From Nannochloropsis oceanica (lineage: Eukaryota; Sar; Eustigmatophyceae; Eustigmatales; Monodopsidaceae): a DNA stretch of 64,000 nucleotides. Position 1 is the stretch's first letter. Every line of letters begins with the position of its first letter. The notes below the pieces were generated by a model, which saw only the letters and a program-made list of their open reading frames with translations, had not been told where the DNA came from and did not search any database. Shown here piece after piece: positions 44,675 through 55,290 of the stretch. The translations under genes were made by a program, and so were the position numbers. The stretch lies in the NCBI GenBank assembly GCA_004519485.1, contig CP038115.1, forward strand, positions 744,001-808,000, in the 5' to 3' direction.

Positions 44675-45197
44675 TTAAATCGCCGCCTTCTCTTCCATTC
44701 TGTTCAAATGTTGCACCTCTGATTGAAGATCTTTCTTCTTCCTTTCGTCATTGATGCTCTTTTCCTTCCACTTATCCCGCTCCCTCCTCACCTCCAGAAT
44801 GTGAACCTTGAGAGTATCCACTTGCTGGCGGGTTTTATGAAGGGAAGCGTTGTACTCCTCCTCCCTCCGGGCTCGCTCAGTAATTCGTGGGTCGTTCTTC
44901 TTCCGCATTGCGTCTAGCTCGATCTCCTTCTCCTTCTGCACTCTCGCAATCTCCAATCTTAAGTTCGTATCGGCGATGCTAGCGTAATTGCTGCGCTGCT
45001 CCCTCCTCCAGATCTCCACGTCCCCTTCCAAGCGTTTTACGCGAGCCGCTGCCATCTTGGATGCTGCCCGGCTCGCCGCCGCAAGCACCTCATCCTTCGT
45101 CATTTCCAAGACGTCTTTTGCCTCGATGATCCTCTCGCATACCCTCAATGCCTCTTGTACCTTTCTGAATCCTTGGGGAGAATAGTTGCTATAGGGA
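44675..45197 (-). CDS. Coiled-coil protein ORF, partial
   Basis: About 170 codons, almost entirely charged heptad-like helix (RVCERIIEAKDVLEMTKDEV, RLEIARVQKEKEIELDAMRK, VHILEVRRERDKWKEKSIND). An acceptor-like site (ccctatag|CAACTATT, near 45190) suggests that an upstream exon exists; there is no ATG near the 5' end of the open frame. A further open segment downstream (44650-44465, DNAKRYIQQLKAAKTKMEVC) may be another exon or a frame-shifted tail. No family recognised. Confidence 0.4.
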
Positions 45198-45199
45198 AG

Positions 45200-45861
45200 T
45201 CGGAGGTGGAAGAAGACAAAGTAAACTTCCGAAAAGAAAATAAGTAAAATGAAAATATAGAAGGATAGTCACACTTTTAAAAAAGACGCAATCATTCCTC
45301 ATTTATTTGATTTCGATGTTCGTGTCTGATAATGTCTCTTGCCAACAATTGGAGAGGAGTCCCCCTCCAGTGGCTGCAAGTCAGTAAAAGCAGCCGAGAA
45401 AGAATGATGCCCCTCCGCTTCCCCACTGTCGTCCCGGATGTGACAAGCATATGAAATGCATGCTTGTAAAGCTTGTAATCCTATTTCAGTCACTCATGGT
45501 TGAACCATAGCTCCTCTTTCTCTCAATCTCGTCCCAGATTACATCGTCAGGCGCTACTGCTGCTGCCCATGGCAGCTTGATGTTAGGCGCGCGGTATTAT
45601 TATCGTCGCGTCCATCCTAAAAAAAGAAAGTAACTCATGAGCGATTGAAATACAGAATGTGTCTGCCTCAATACGATGGAACCACAATTGATAAAATTAG
45701 ATTTCATAGAAGAGTGACGAAGAGTGAAGAAGGTAGAGTCTGACTGATCTTCTCGTTATAATTCTGCGGCTCGATCATGAGATCTTAACCTGAATTTGAT
45801 TTTTGCTGTTGAAAAGACTTGCGATCGATGCTCTTTGCTATGAGATGACTTTGCGATCGAC
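45200..45861. other. Intergenic, nothing recognised
   Basis: AT-rich and without coding signal. It ends in two near-copies of the word gacttgcgatcga/gactttgcgatcga just before the telomeric tract. Confidence 0.5.
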
Positions 45862-45882
45862 TAACCCTAACCCTAACCCTAA
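45862..45882 (-). repeat. Interstitial telomeric tract TAA(CCCTAA)3
   Basis: Perfect 21-nt tract, the same length as at 41160 and 55270 but in the opposite orientation. It lies 124 bp upstream of the WbsX-like start codon. Confidence 0.95.
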
Positions 45883-46005
45883 CAGAGATCATCGTGTCAA
45901 ACAGTTCGATTCGTGTTCGAAATTGGGCGTCCGAGTTTGGAAATCGAAATATCTAACTAGTTGGAAGGCATAATTTTTGCCGGGCTATTGCTATTTGCCT
46001 TCATC

Positions 46006-48114
46006 ATGTGGCGGTTAAAATGTGTGGTGGCATATGCTTTTGCATTACACTTCATCGCCTTTCTTCTCATTGGAAAAATGATTCATTTGAAAGAACGAGA
46101 TTTTTTTCTACTAGCAAAATTTCTTGAGAGGACTTATGAGCCCACTTTGGCGGTGGGACAAGAGAAAAAAGTGATCGCTGCCTACTTTCCTCAGTTTCAT
46201 GAATTCGAGGAGAATAACCAATTTTGGGGAAAAGGCTTCACAGATTTCTCCAATGTCGCAAAGATTCACCAAAATCGGTACGGTCAGGCAATTATTAGGC
46301 CTGCCGAACGAATGGGCTTCTATGACTTGATGTCTCCCAGCCAAAGGCGTTTTCAGGGGGAGCTAGCAAGGAAGTATAATATTCATGGATTTGCCATTTA
46401 CCATTACTGGTTCGGCACCAAAGCTATCATGGAAAAGCCACTGGAAATGATGCTCTTAGACGGCTACCCTGACATTCCTTTCTGTCTAACTTGGGCAAAC
46501 GAGCCCTGGATGCGACAGTGGGATAAAAAGGACGGGTCAGAAACTCTCCTCAATCAGACTTACGACCGAGAAACCTGGAAGCCTCATTTTGACTGGCTTT
46601 TACCCTATCTAGAGCATACAAATTATTTAAAATATAAGGGGCTACCAATCATCCTAATTTACAAAGCGGACGATATTCCCGATTTGGAACGAATGATGAT
46701 TCAGTGGAAAACGTGGGCGAGGAATGCAAATTTAATGGGCCTTCACGTGATACAAATCAATGGTGTAGGCTGGAATGGATCGTCTTCTTGGGAATTGCAG
46801 CCAGGAATGGATTCTCTGGTCGAATTCTTCCCAAATTACATTTCGGCGTCCGGCTCTACTATGAACAACCTTGTGAGCACCCAAAAAAAGGCAGACAGTT
46901 ACTTCTACGGCGCTTCCGCTGCCTTTGACAATTCTCCTAGATACTCCGACCCTACCGCTGGTGCTACGATCTATCCATTTCATCCGTCACATTTGTATTT
47001 CTGGCTCCGTCAAAATCTGGCCAGGACGGAGCCTGGTGGATTTGTGTTTTTAAATGCATGGAATGAGTGGGGACAGGGGTCTGCCATTGAGCCAAGCATC
47101 CAATGGGGTAGGCGATGGCTTGAAGCCATCCAAAGAGCTGTCTCCGATGAACAGCGAGGCCATGTATCAAAAACCACGCCTGACGGTTATGTGAGCTCTG
47201 TGCCTTTGGAGGAGAACCCTGGTATGCCTGTAAGCCATAAGGCGACACAAGATAGAGTGTGTATTATCGTCCGCACCTATAAGATCCATGCAACAGGCAT
47301 CTACAACATCCATCAAATGCTCAACACTTTGCTTGCTTTGAACCACAAAAACTGGAGAGCTTTCATCGTCAATACAGATGTAATTCCATTTGAGGATCTG
47401 CATACTATCGTTGACAAATATGAACATAAAGGAAAGATTGAAATTTCTCCCCTAACTGCCACTCGGAGCTTTGCAGATGACCCTAATTCGGCCTATGATA
47501 TGACAGATAGAGCCATAGAGCACCACTGTGGTTCTAGCAAGGAGTTCAAATGGCTACTAGTCACTAACGGAGACAATTGGTACACTCCCGATGCTTTGGA
47601 TTTCCTTCCTAATAACGTCGATCTTGTCTTAATGAATTTTTATTCACGATACTCGATCATGAGTGCAATTGTGTGGACAAATGCCCCGCACGATCAGGCA
47701 TGTTGCGAAAGGCTTCAAAACTATCAATGCATGGTAGCCGATCTCAAAATGGGCCACATTGATCTTGGCGCAGTGATATTTAATTATCAGAGATATCGTA
47801 AAGAGCACATCTCTTTTTCAACATTTAATGAACAGTCCAATACTCGATGTGGTGTAAAAAATGGCGGCTGCCACGATGGCCTCCTGCTCGAGTATTTGAA
47901 ACAAAATGAATGGTCCTATAGTGGTCTTCCTGTTGATGTATGCACTATGTATCACAATTCAAACCCCAAAAGCTGCGAGCTTGTTGGTGGGACATGGTTC
48001 GACACAATGGATCTGAGTGAAATGGGCTGTTACTATGGGAATATACTACCCGTGCCTCTGGAATCCGTGAACTATCAGGCATATATGGCAGCCCATGCAG
48101 CATGCGTGTGTTAA
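46006..48114 (+). CDS. WbsX-family glycosyltransferase fused to a second GT-like domain, intronless
   Basis: 702 aa from the first in-frame ATG at 46006; the frame is open back to a TAG at 45958, but the codons before 46006 contain no ATG. An N-terminal hydrophobic helix (VVAYAFALHFIAFLLIG) suggests a type II membrane anchor in the Golgi/ER. Residues about 50-400 match the WbsX family of bacterial and viral polysaccharide synthesis: VIAAYFPQFHEFEENNQFWG, KGFTDFSNV, YNIHGFAIYHYWF, FCLTWANEPWMRQWD and GGFVFLNAWNEWGQGSAIEP. Residues about 420-680 form a second domain (RVCIIVRTYKIHATGIYNIH, WLLVTNGDNWYTPDALDFLP, NVDLVLMNFYSRYS) that resembles GT-A glycosyltransferases. Absence of introns, unlike the genes at 2.5-35 kb, hints at acquisition from bacteria or a large DNA virus, or retroposition. 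It appears whole. Confidence 0.8.
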   Translation: MWRLKCVVAYAFALHFIAFLLIGKMIHLKERDFFLLAKFLERTYEPTLAVGQEKKVIAAYFPQFHEFEENNQFWGKGFTDFSNVAKIHQNRYGQAIIRPAERMGFYDLMSPSQRRFQGELARKYNIHGFAIYHYWFGTKAIMEKPLEMMLLDGYPDIPFCLTWANEPWMRQWDKKDGSETLLNQTYDRETWKPHFDWLLPYLEHTNYLKYKGLPIILIYKADDIPDLERMMIQWKTWARNANLMGLHVIQINGVGWNGSSSWELQPGMDSLVEFFPNYISASGSTMNNLVSTQKKADSYFYGASAAFDNSPRYSDPTAGATIYPFHPSHLYFWLRQNLARTEPGGFVFLNAWNEWGQGSAIEPSIQWGRRWLEAIQRAVSDEQRGHVSKTTPDGYVSSVPLEENPGMPVSHKATQDRVCIIVRTYKIHATGIYNIHQMLNTLLALNHKNWRAFIVNTDVIPFEDLHTIVDKYEHKGKIEISPLTATRSFADDPNSAYDMTDRAIEHHCGSSKEFKWLLVTNGDNWYTPDALDFLPNNVDLVLMNFYSRYSIMSAIVWTNAPHDQACCERLQNYQCMVADLKMGHIDLGAVIFNYQRYRKEHISFSTFNEQSNTRCGVKNGGCHDGLLLEYLKQNEWSYSGLPVDVCTMYHNSNPKSCELVGGTWFDTMDLSEMGCYYGNILPVPLESVNYQAYMAAHAACVC

Positions 48115-49390
48115 TTTCACTCTACCTTGGTCTCTGGAAATCGTGGATTATCAGGCATCAATGGTAGTTTCCCATGAATCTTCGTATGGTGATCTATATT
48201 TACAAACTACAGGGATTGTGTAAAGTGTAAGCAATTATTAGGGTACCTCACCTCGTTTGATACGCCTCATTCCTTGTTTTTCCAGTTGAAGTATTTCTTT
48301 TCGCATAGCTGACAGGACTTCTTCAGTCCCTCTCTCATTTCTCTTGTTTACAACCTCGACACATAATCGTTTCTCTTGTCGTCCTGTTTTTCCACTATTT
48401 GTCGTGTTTTACACCCTGGCTCCTCCACGGACTATTCACGCGAAAGTTTCTTTATCTCCGACAAAAATGGTGACAAATACTTTATATTGCCTCCATGCGG
48501 ACCAATTAAAACGCAGCACTCATATATCTGCTGTTCCATTTTCCACATGGGATTGTTGTGAGTTGGGCCAGGAGGTTAATTGTTATGGCTAAACCCTTCG
48601 TTAGGGTTAGGGTTAAGCTTCTCTATATGTACGAGAGGTGGAAGTTGGACCAAGCTCCTCCGTTCCAATCCTTCCACAACGCAACAAAATCAACCAAATA
48701 GCCTGTATACAGGAGGGGTGGAACTTGCCCACTATAGATTGTCGATGTCCAGTGCCCACCTACACGGGGGTTCAAGCTTCTCTTCAAGCCGAATTACTTT
48801 GAACCGCGTCAATCGAGAGCTGCTATGAATTGTGTCATCCAACATTATAATACGTAAGTTGGTTATTCCATTGAGGGTTTCGATTTGCATAAGGAAATCA
48901 TCAGTTTATTCTCTTCCCTCCTTCTTCTTCCTTTCCCCCTTTTCTTTCCTTACTACTCTTTTTTAAAATTTTTTATTCCGGGTACCCAGGTCACTCGTGT
49001 ACTCTGTTGCAAATCATAACCCGGGTGGGTTTTTATCCTAATTTTGGCTCAGATTTTGCTGGTACCCAGAATATCGATACCCGGTGCTCCCTTTTGATAA
49101 AGAACAAAAGAAGGAAATCGGCTCTGTTCTGGCTAATCGTGGAAATCAGAAATATTCAAGCGCTCACATTTCTTTTGGGCTTTGTGTTTGCCTTTTTTCC
49201 CTTTATCTCATATTTGTGTTTGCTCTATGTACATAATATTTGTCTTATTTTGGCTTGTCTCTAATTGGCTTGGCTTCGCTGCATGTTTAATAATCAATGC
49301 TTTCTACATATACTAGAACTACTAAATAATGGTCATAAGCTATATTCGACATTTTCATGAACGACCTCACTTATCATATATCTTAGATCA
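48115..49390. other. Intergenic region with a short telomeric tract
   Basis: No domain in any frame; AT-rich. Holds the 15-nt telomeric tract at 48601-48615 and probably the 3' end of the WbsX-like transcript. Confidence 0.5.
48601..48615 (+). repeat. Short interstitial telomeric tract (TTAGGG)2TTA
   Basis: Perfect 15-nt tract, G-rich on plus. Confidence 0.85.
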
Positions 49391-49885
49391 CTAAGTTCCT
49401 AGCGATGAAAAATACGTGTGGTGCAGGGTACAACTTCGCGAGAGATCGGGCAGACACCAGGATACTACAGCGAAGTTGGCATCTAATCCTTGTAATTTTG
49501 GTGCTCGGGCTTCTGTCACATGAAGAAACATATTATATTCTTCCAACCTCCAAGATTTCAATCTTCTCTGCAAATTCCTCCTCACCAGCCGATACTAGGG
49601 AGTTTGGGGCAATTGATCCGACAAAAAGTCGCAGGTTTATGAAACCAATTATATTTTCTGGGACAACCGATGTGCAACTCCAGCGATATAGAGATAGGAT
49701 TACAGAAGAAGAGCTCGACAAATGGTTTGAGGCGGAGCAATCGTGTCCATGACAATATTTCAAAAGACACTGCACTGTCTTTCCGCCACCAGATTTGAGA
49801 ATCAGTCAATTTCCCGGTCTCTTTGTCAAAGAAGAAAAAAGACCCAGCCTTCACTGCCAACTTTTCACGGACATATTCCTCCAAG

Positions 49886-50727
49886 TTATGGACGGCCTGC
49901 ACTTTCAACTCCCATCGATTGCTCTTGCCATTCGTCTTCAGAATCGACAAATGAGTTCAATATTGCCATCGCTTCGGGAAGGAGATCTTCATTCAAATGA
50001 GGGGGGGGTTCTTGCTGCATGGTCAGCGCCCTGGGTGCTCGTAAGGGACTTCCGATCAATGGCTCCACACTGCTGTGAGTCAAATCATAGTCGTCAATTT
50101 GTCCCGAATACGCGATGCTTGCACAAAGGCACACCAGTCCTTGACGGGCAAATCGCACACTGTACATGACATCTCGGCATCGCCGTTGAAGTATCCGGAC
50201 TTCTTCGGTACTTTCATCGAAAATACTATTATAAATCAGCATTTCATGCATAACCCTTTCAATGTTACCTAGCCGATTGCATACCTCTCTGCAATTGTCG
50301 GGCTCTGGAACGACAAGGCCATTGCCGTTCAGAGAACCAACGGTTCTCAATTTTTTTTCAATACTTCCGATGCAGGTGCACCTTTGGATGTCCATACTGG
50401 CTCCAACTCGGCAAGAGCGTTGATGACTTCCTCACTATTTTGGATGACAAGATCACACTTTTGATTGCCCGCTTGCTCCGCATGCCTTTTCGTATTCGCT
50501 AGTAGATCATTGTTGGATATCTCAGGCGGCTCGACTTTGGCTCCTTGCCAAGGCGGCTCCTCGTAGTCATCATCCGTTTCGTAGTCGTGCATGATCCAAA
50601 TACGTTTATGTCGTCGTGCTGTGAAACCTGATTTAGTGAAGCTTGAGTTACTTGGTGTGTATGTGTGTTGGATAGAGCACAACATGAACATGTCTTCATC
50701 GTCTGATGAAATCGAATCAATAGCCAT
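49886..50727 (-). other. Two overlapping unrecognised minus-strand ORFs
   Basis: The 50727-50347 frame is acidic (AIDSISSDDEDMFMLC, HDYETDDDYEEPPWQG, ISNNDLLANTKRHAEQAGNQ). The 50395-49886 frame carries IEKKLRTVGSLNGNGLVVPE and RVMHEMLIYNSIFDESTEEV. They overlap in different frames and both look protein-like, so they may be parts of one gene. Plus-strand frames here are weaker. No family recognised. Confidence 0.35.
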
Positions 50728-50818
50728 CAAGCGGCTTTAGCTTGACTTACCTGACCGATTATTGAGTTGACTTCATCCACTTCCGCGGGAGGCTTCAGGG
50801 CGATGCGCAAGTTAATGG

Positions 50819-51175
50819 TCAAACCATCCGCGTGATGACGCTGTTATGGAGAAAGTCGGGTATCGAGACTCGCCTCATCGTGATAGCAACGGACGAGGAC
50901 GAAGGGGGCCACTGCGGCCAGTACCGGTGCATGGAGAATTTCATACTCTCCTTGTCCATAATGATGACACCACAAAGAATTCGACAAGTGAATCGGCCAG
51001 TGCCAGTCAGTGCCTGAGATATGGCGCGCAAGTCAGAAGCCCTGTAGATACCGTGACAATCTTGGGCGTGCCAAGAGGCCACCAAGACTGGACACATCTT
51101 CATGGGAGCGGCCGCAGGTTTGCTCAAGATTTGAGCGCATGGTGGGGGAAGCTGGTAGGGCACGCAATTCTCCAT
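50819..51175 (-). other. Unrecognised ORF on minus strand
   Basis: 118-codon frame with coding-like stretches (CRILCGVIIMDKESMKFSMH, SVAITMRRVSIPDFLHNSVI). A plus-strand frame (50846-51259) overlaps it completely, and sequence alone does not settle which, if either, is used. No family recognised. Confidence 0.25.
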
Positions 51176-51290
51176 CGAGCCAAATACGTGAGGACGTATC
51201 GTCCGTATGCGGATAACAGACTTCCTCCCCCTTCAGCGAGAGCTTCTTTATATGCGTGACCCATGCCGGCACCTACCGCGTCATACGGGG

Positions 51291-51420
51291 CGGACTTGTT
51301 TTGGTGCTCAAAATGTGATAGAAGTAGATGTCACCATGCCGGTGGCAAAGCGAATAGTGGCGATCAACCCCCCCAAAAAATAACAATAAAAAACTTACAT
51401 AACTTTCTGTATAGTCCGTA
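51291..51420 (+). repeat. Subtelomeric repeat-family terminus, copy b
   Basis: Encodes QNVIEVDVTMPVAKRIVA in the frame equivalent to copy a, followed by a C-run and A-run and then tacataactttctgtatag (one change from the 19-mer at the array unit borders). Just beyond lies cttaggggttgg, which could be a worn telomeric repeat. Confidence 0.75.
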
Positions 51421-51928
51421 CGCTTAGGGGTTGGAGCGCTGAGGAGCCTACACATAATTGATCTGAAAAAATACAAGGAATAAAGAAAAAAACATTACTG
51501 CATCTGTGACGTTCTTGCTCAGTCCTTTAGCTGTTCATTGAACGGAAAGTCTTGCTAACTCTTCTGACAACATACAACCGATCCAAAATGGGTGTAAGGT
51601 CACAAATTCCTCTCTCAGAGGCGTTGATCAAGGCGATGCTTGTCAATTTGTCCATTTGGCCCCGGTCCCGACCAGAGTTTTGGACAGATCAAGACGACGA
51701 GGGTCTTGTCGGGCAATAGGTGGCAAACGAAACACGTGATAATAGATTACAGATCTGGGCGAGTTTTCCGATCTCTCTTTAGCACCCCGCCAATTGGTGC
51801 ACCCATGACAATCGCATTCATATTCTCGTCAATTGATGCAACTTTACCATCATCTCTCTAATCGAATGTTAAAAATATACATACATGATATAAACTTTCC
51901 AAGGATCGTGGTGCACGTTATGCTGTTG
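51421..51928. other. Intergenic, nothing recognised
   Basis: No domain. Lies downstream of the STELLO-like gene (minus) and probably includes its 3' end. Confidence 0.5.
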
Positions 51929-54199
51929 TCAAGGGTCGCCATGTGCACGGCGATCTAAAGGTTTCACGAGGCATGCTTGGATTTTGGGTTCATCAATTAG
52001 TTGCGAGTTTGCGTAGAGACGTAGAAATGTGTCCAAATATTGCTCGGCCGTCCATCGGGGGTGTAATTTCCATCCCAATAGATCTCGATGTGGTAGATAA
52101 AGCAGTCGATCAAGATATTTGTCCATTTCGTCAGTACGCCCAATGCCGAACCAGTCCTCATTGCCGCAGCAGCAAGTTCCTTTATGGGCATGGAATATTT
52201 TAGAAGAACTATCGCCTATGTTTGCAAAATCTAGATCCTCAAGGCCAGGAAAGACTCCTAAAAACGAAGTGTCTGGACGCAAGCGGATGATGTAATCATA
52301 GTCTATTCCCGTCTCGCTGGTATATTGCTTTCGCATTTCATTACATTTGTACATTCCATACAACTGCTGATGTAGCCCATTGATACCATGATCATCGGGA
52401 TACCAGTACTCGTCCATGATGGGCGCTTTCCAACGCCAGCGTATTTCCTTTTCTACCGAGCAAAAGAGTTTGTTGGTACTGTTGGGAGGTCTCAGCGGCT
52501 CACATACATCGCGATCCCCTGCGGAAGGGGTTCGAAGCATTTCATCTCCAGGTGACGAGACGTACATAAACACATCAAACCCGTACTTTTCCAGTGTAGT
52601 ATATAACTTATCTTGAATTGTTTGATAAACAGGACCATGAATAATCGGTGTCGAAACGTTGCACATCATAGGGGCCCATGATTTGGGGTAATTTTCCTCA
52701 TCAATTTGCATTTTTAGTGTTCGAGGCTGCCCACTGATACAGACTGCAACCCTTCCATTCTGCCGTTTTGCACTGGCTGATTGCAGTTTTTGAGACACGG
52801 TCGCATCAAAGGAAGCTTTTACAGGTTGATATTGAGCACCCTCATTGATTACGGGAAAAATATACCCTGCAGCATGTAGATCTTCAATCCATGCTTGCCA
52901 CAGCAGCACGTCCGTCTCCTCTAAAAATGTGTGCTCATAGAGAGAAATGATTAGTTCCTCCAGTCGTCCTTCAAAGGTGGAGCTTTGAGGTTTCCATGCC
53001 AGCAGAAATTTGATTAACTCGCCTGCTTTGGAAAACAAATCTTGTTCAGCATTAAAATCCGCCATGTAATTGTGGGCGTTACGGTATTGCACAACAAATG
53101 GTGATGAGAAAGCAACTCCTTGACCTATGTCCCACATCAATCTTTGCATTATGTATGACCGCCAAATATCAGAGACACGGCCGTGTACTGATGCCGGCAA
53201 TAACAGGCCCCAAAGGCACCTTTGAGCAAATAGGGTGGCTTGTGCGTTGAAGGGGGCCATCATGCCCGGGGGCAATCCTCTTGCCCTATTCTCAATGGAG
53301 AACTCCATGGGCAGATGGGCCGTGAGCCGAAACATTGAATCCACATCTGGTTCGTGGTTTGCCAATGATTGAAGCACGCCTATCTCTGGTGTTGATAGGT
53401 ATTCATTATCATCCAGAGTGAGGTATGTTTGTGGTTCGCGGATGGTTTCGAGAGGAGTGCCACGAGGCCATGAAAAGATGCGTTCCTTTGACGTCTTCTT
53501 GATGGATCCAAATTCAATGTACGGATTGTAAACGTGTTGAAGAGCGTGTCGAAGCTTCAGGGGGATTTGTGCATTTGGGCTCGTCATGTAGTCGACGGGT
53601 ATATTTGGCGTAAGCAAGACGTTGTCGTCATCTGTATCGTATATAATGGAAGCTCCATGGTTGATAGCATACAAATATCCGATATTCTTCCGCGAAAAAT
53701 GGTTCCACTTGAGGTGTTTTAAGATCTGATAAGGTAGAGAAAGCTGTGTATCGGCATTCAAAAAAGTAACTTGTTTTCGAACATCGCTCATATCGTAGTC
53801 TTGGATGCCCTTTCTATCACCAACAATTACGACACACCATTCCGTCAAGTTGGCGAGTTGATAAGAAAGCAACGTCGGCTCAAATATTGTCGTCATGACG
53901 ACCCACTTGTCACAAATCTCCCCATCATGAGGAATATAGGAAGGCTGATTCTTCTGCGCTTTGGGAGCCCTCTTATGTCCTTTACACCCATCGCAAAAGT
54001 GAGGACAGCCCTTAAACGAATGGACCTTTTGGGCTTGAAATACTTGGCCTTGTGAAGATGTAAGTCCCATCACTTCCCATGTGCCCTTACTGAGTGTCAT
54101 GGCGTGAAGTGTTTTCGACGAAACACGAAAGTGCCACAATAAGAGGGCAACTAGAGAAACAACTGCTCCCGAAAGTGCATGTAATCTTTTACTTTCCAT
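51929..54199 (-). CDS. STELLO/DUF288-like glycosyltransferase, intronless
   Basis: 756 aa from the ATG at 54199. An N-terminal hydrophobic segment (GAVVSLVALLLWHF) suggests a type II Golgi membrane protein. Residues about 95-420 match DUF288/STELLO proteins: KWVVMTTIFEPTLLSYQLAN, WCVVIVGDRKG, RKNIGYLYAINHGASIIYDT followed by DDDN (acidic DxD-type metal motif) and RVSDIWRSYIMQRLMWDIG. Plant STELLO proteins act in the Golgi on cellulose-synthase assembly. Residues about 480-740 form another domain (GRVAVCISGQPRTL, YGFDVFMYVSS, DYDYIIRLRPDTSFL, GTCCCGNEDWFGIG) that resembles a second GT-A-like fold. A single exon of 2.3 kb is unusual in this genome and is shared with the WbsX-like gene 3.8 kb away, pointing to common acquisition or subtelomeric expansion. 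It appears whole. Confidence 0.75.
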   Translation of the reverse strand: MESKRLHALSGAVVSLVALLLWHFRVSSKTLHAMTLSKGTWEVMGLTSSQGQVFQAQKVHSFKGCPHFCDGCKGHKRAPKAQKNQPSYIPHDGEICDKWVVMTTIFEPTLLSYQLANLTEWCVVIVGDRKGIQDYDMSDVRKQVTFLNADTQLSLPYQILKHLKWNHFSRKNIGYLYAINHGASIIYDTDDDNVLLTPNIPVDYMTSPNAQIPLKLRHALQHVYNPYIEFGSIKKTSKERIFSWPRGTPLETIREPQTYLTLDDNEYLSTPEIGVLQSLANHEPDVDSMFRLTAHLPMEFSIENRARGLPPGMMAPFNAQATLFAQRCLWGLLLPASVHGRVSDIWRSYIMQRLMWDIGQGVAFSSPFVVQYRNAHNYMADFNAEQDLFSKAGELIKFLLAWKPQSSTFEGRLEELIISLYEHTFLEETDVLLWQAWIEDLHAAGYIFPVINEGAQYQPVKASFDATVSQKLQSASAKRQNGRVAVCISGQPRTLKMQIDEENYPKSWAPMMCNVSTPIIHGPVYQTIQDKLYTTLEKYGFDVFMYVSSPGDEMLRTPSAGDRDVCEPLRPPNSTNKLFCSVEKEIRWRWKAPIMDEYWYPDDHGINGLHQQLYGMYKCNEMRKQYTSETGIDYDYIIRLRPDTSFLGVFPGLEDLDFANIGDSSSKIFHAHKGTCCCGNEDWFGIGRTDEMDKYLDRLLYLPHRDLLGWKLHPRWTAEQYLDTFLRLYANSQLIDEPKIQACLVKPLDRRAHGDP

Positions 54200-55269
54200 C
54201 ACACCTATCTAGTACAACAAATTTGAGCGATGGTGACTTAGTTCTCTACTTTCAAAAGCGTATGTGGGAATGAGTGATAATGATTAGACAGCATATCTCC
54301 CATATATGATGCAAATCCTCAGAGTTGCGATACGCAACTTTGATACCCGGCGGCCGGAAATGACACACTATAACGCGCGATGCCTGCACTTCGTACACAC
54401 ACCTGCACTTTCCACATCAAATTCATACCCTGATTGAAGGAAGATAGATAAATTCAAGGACAACCATTCATCATACATGATCTCACAAAACTTTTTTTTT
54501 TAAAATCAAGGAATTAAAATAAAATAAAATAAAATAAAAATGCTACACACACGGAAAAAGGCTTATTTTTACCCCAACCATGCTCGATGTGTTGCTTGTA
54601 AGTGACTACATATACTTTTGATGTGTTGGCAAACGGAAAACCTACGATAACCTCGCAAGAACGCTGATTCTGAGCGTTTCGACTTCTTGTAAAATTTACA
54701 ATTGAGTGGTACTCTCGAGGGAGCAAGGCTCAAGGAGCATTAAAAAAATGTAGATTTGGCAACAAACATGCACAAAAACATATATTTTTATAGCAAGGGT
54801 ACGATGTTCGAGCAATTGGGTAAATTTGGTCCTAGGTGTGATGAGCTCTGGTCACTGGCGCACGACGACACATGTTGAACAACGCCTTACACGCTGCGAT
54901 GTGCCACCTCAACCAGTCAGACACGTGCAAAATCATGAAAGCCATAGAAAAAGGCGGAGATGTGCAAGAAGCTGGTAGGTGCATATTCTTCACCAGATAC
55001 GCCGTGCCCTGCGTCAAGGGACGGGTAAAAGCATACTTGACTGGCAAATTGAGATCTGGACCTCGCTGAGTTCCTCAGCTTCGAGGGGACTACATTACTG
55101 GTTACGTCGAGGGGACCACATTACTGATTACGTCAGATTGCTCTGTTGTAAACATCGAGGGACTGCATTTATTTGAGTGGGGAAAGGCCGATTAGTTTGT
55201 TGTCGAATTGAAGATACGTGTAGCTACAAGGGGTCAGTTTATATATACACCGGACTAGTCTCCTCATCG
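54200..55269. other. Subtelomeric spacer
   Basis: Upstream region of the STELLO-like gene. Contains an AAAAT microsatellite near 54516-54540 and a 71-codon plus frame near 54870-55067 (CHLNQSDTCKIMKAIEKGGD) of unknown status. Two near-repeats, gaggggactacattactg and gaggggaccacattactg, lie at 55083 and 55109. Confidence 0.5.
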
Positions 55270-55290
55270 TTAGGGTTAGGGTTAGGGTTA
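55270..55290 (+). repeat. Interstitial telomeric tract (TTAGGG)3TTA at the array start
   Basis: Perfect 21-nt tract directly abutting the first base of the 2988-bp tandem array (gcaaaatacgtac at 55291). In later units the same position is preceded by the C/A-run of the preceding unit instead. Confidence 0.95.

Noticed and set aside
45961-46005. TTG codon at 45961 as the start of the WbsX-like gene
   Set aside because: A nuclear eukaryotic gene should start at ATG; the first in-frame ATG is 46006 and gives a good membrane anchor.
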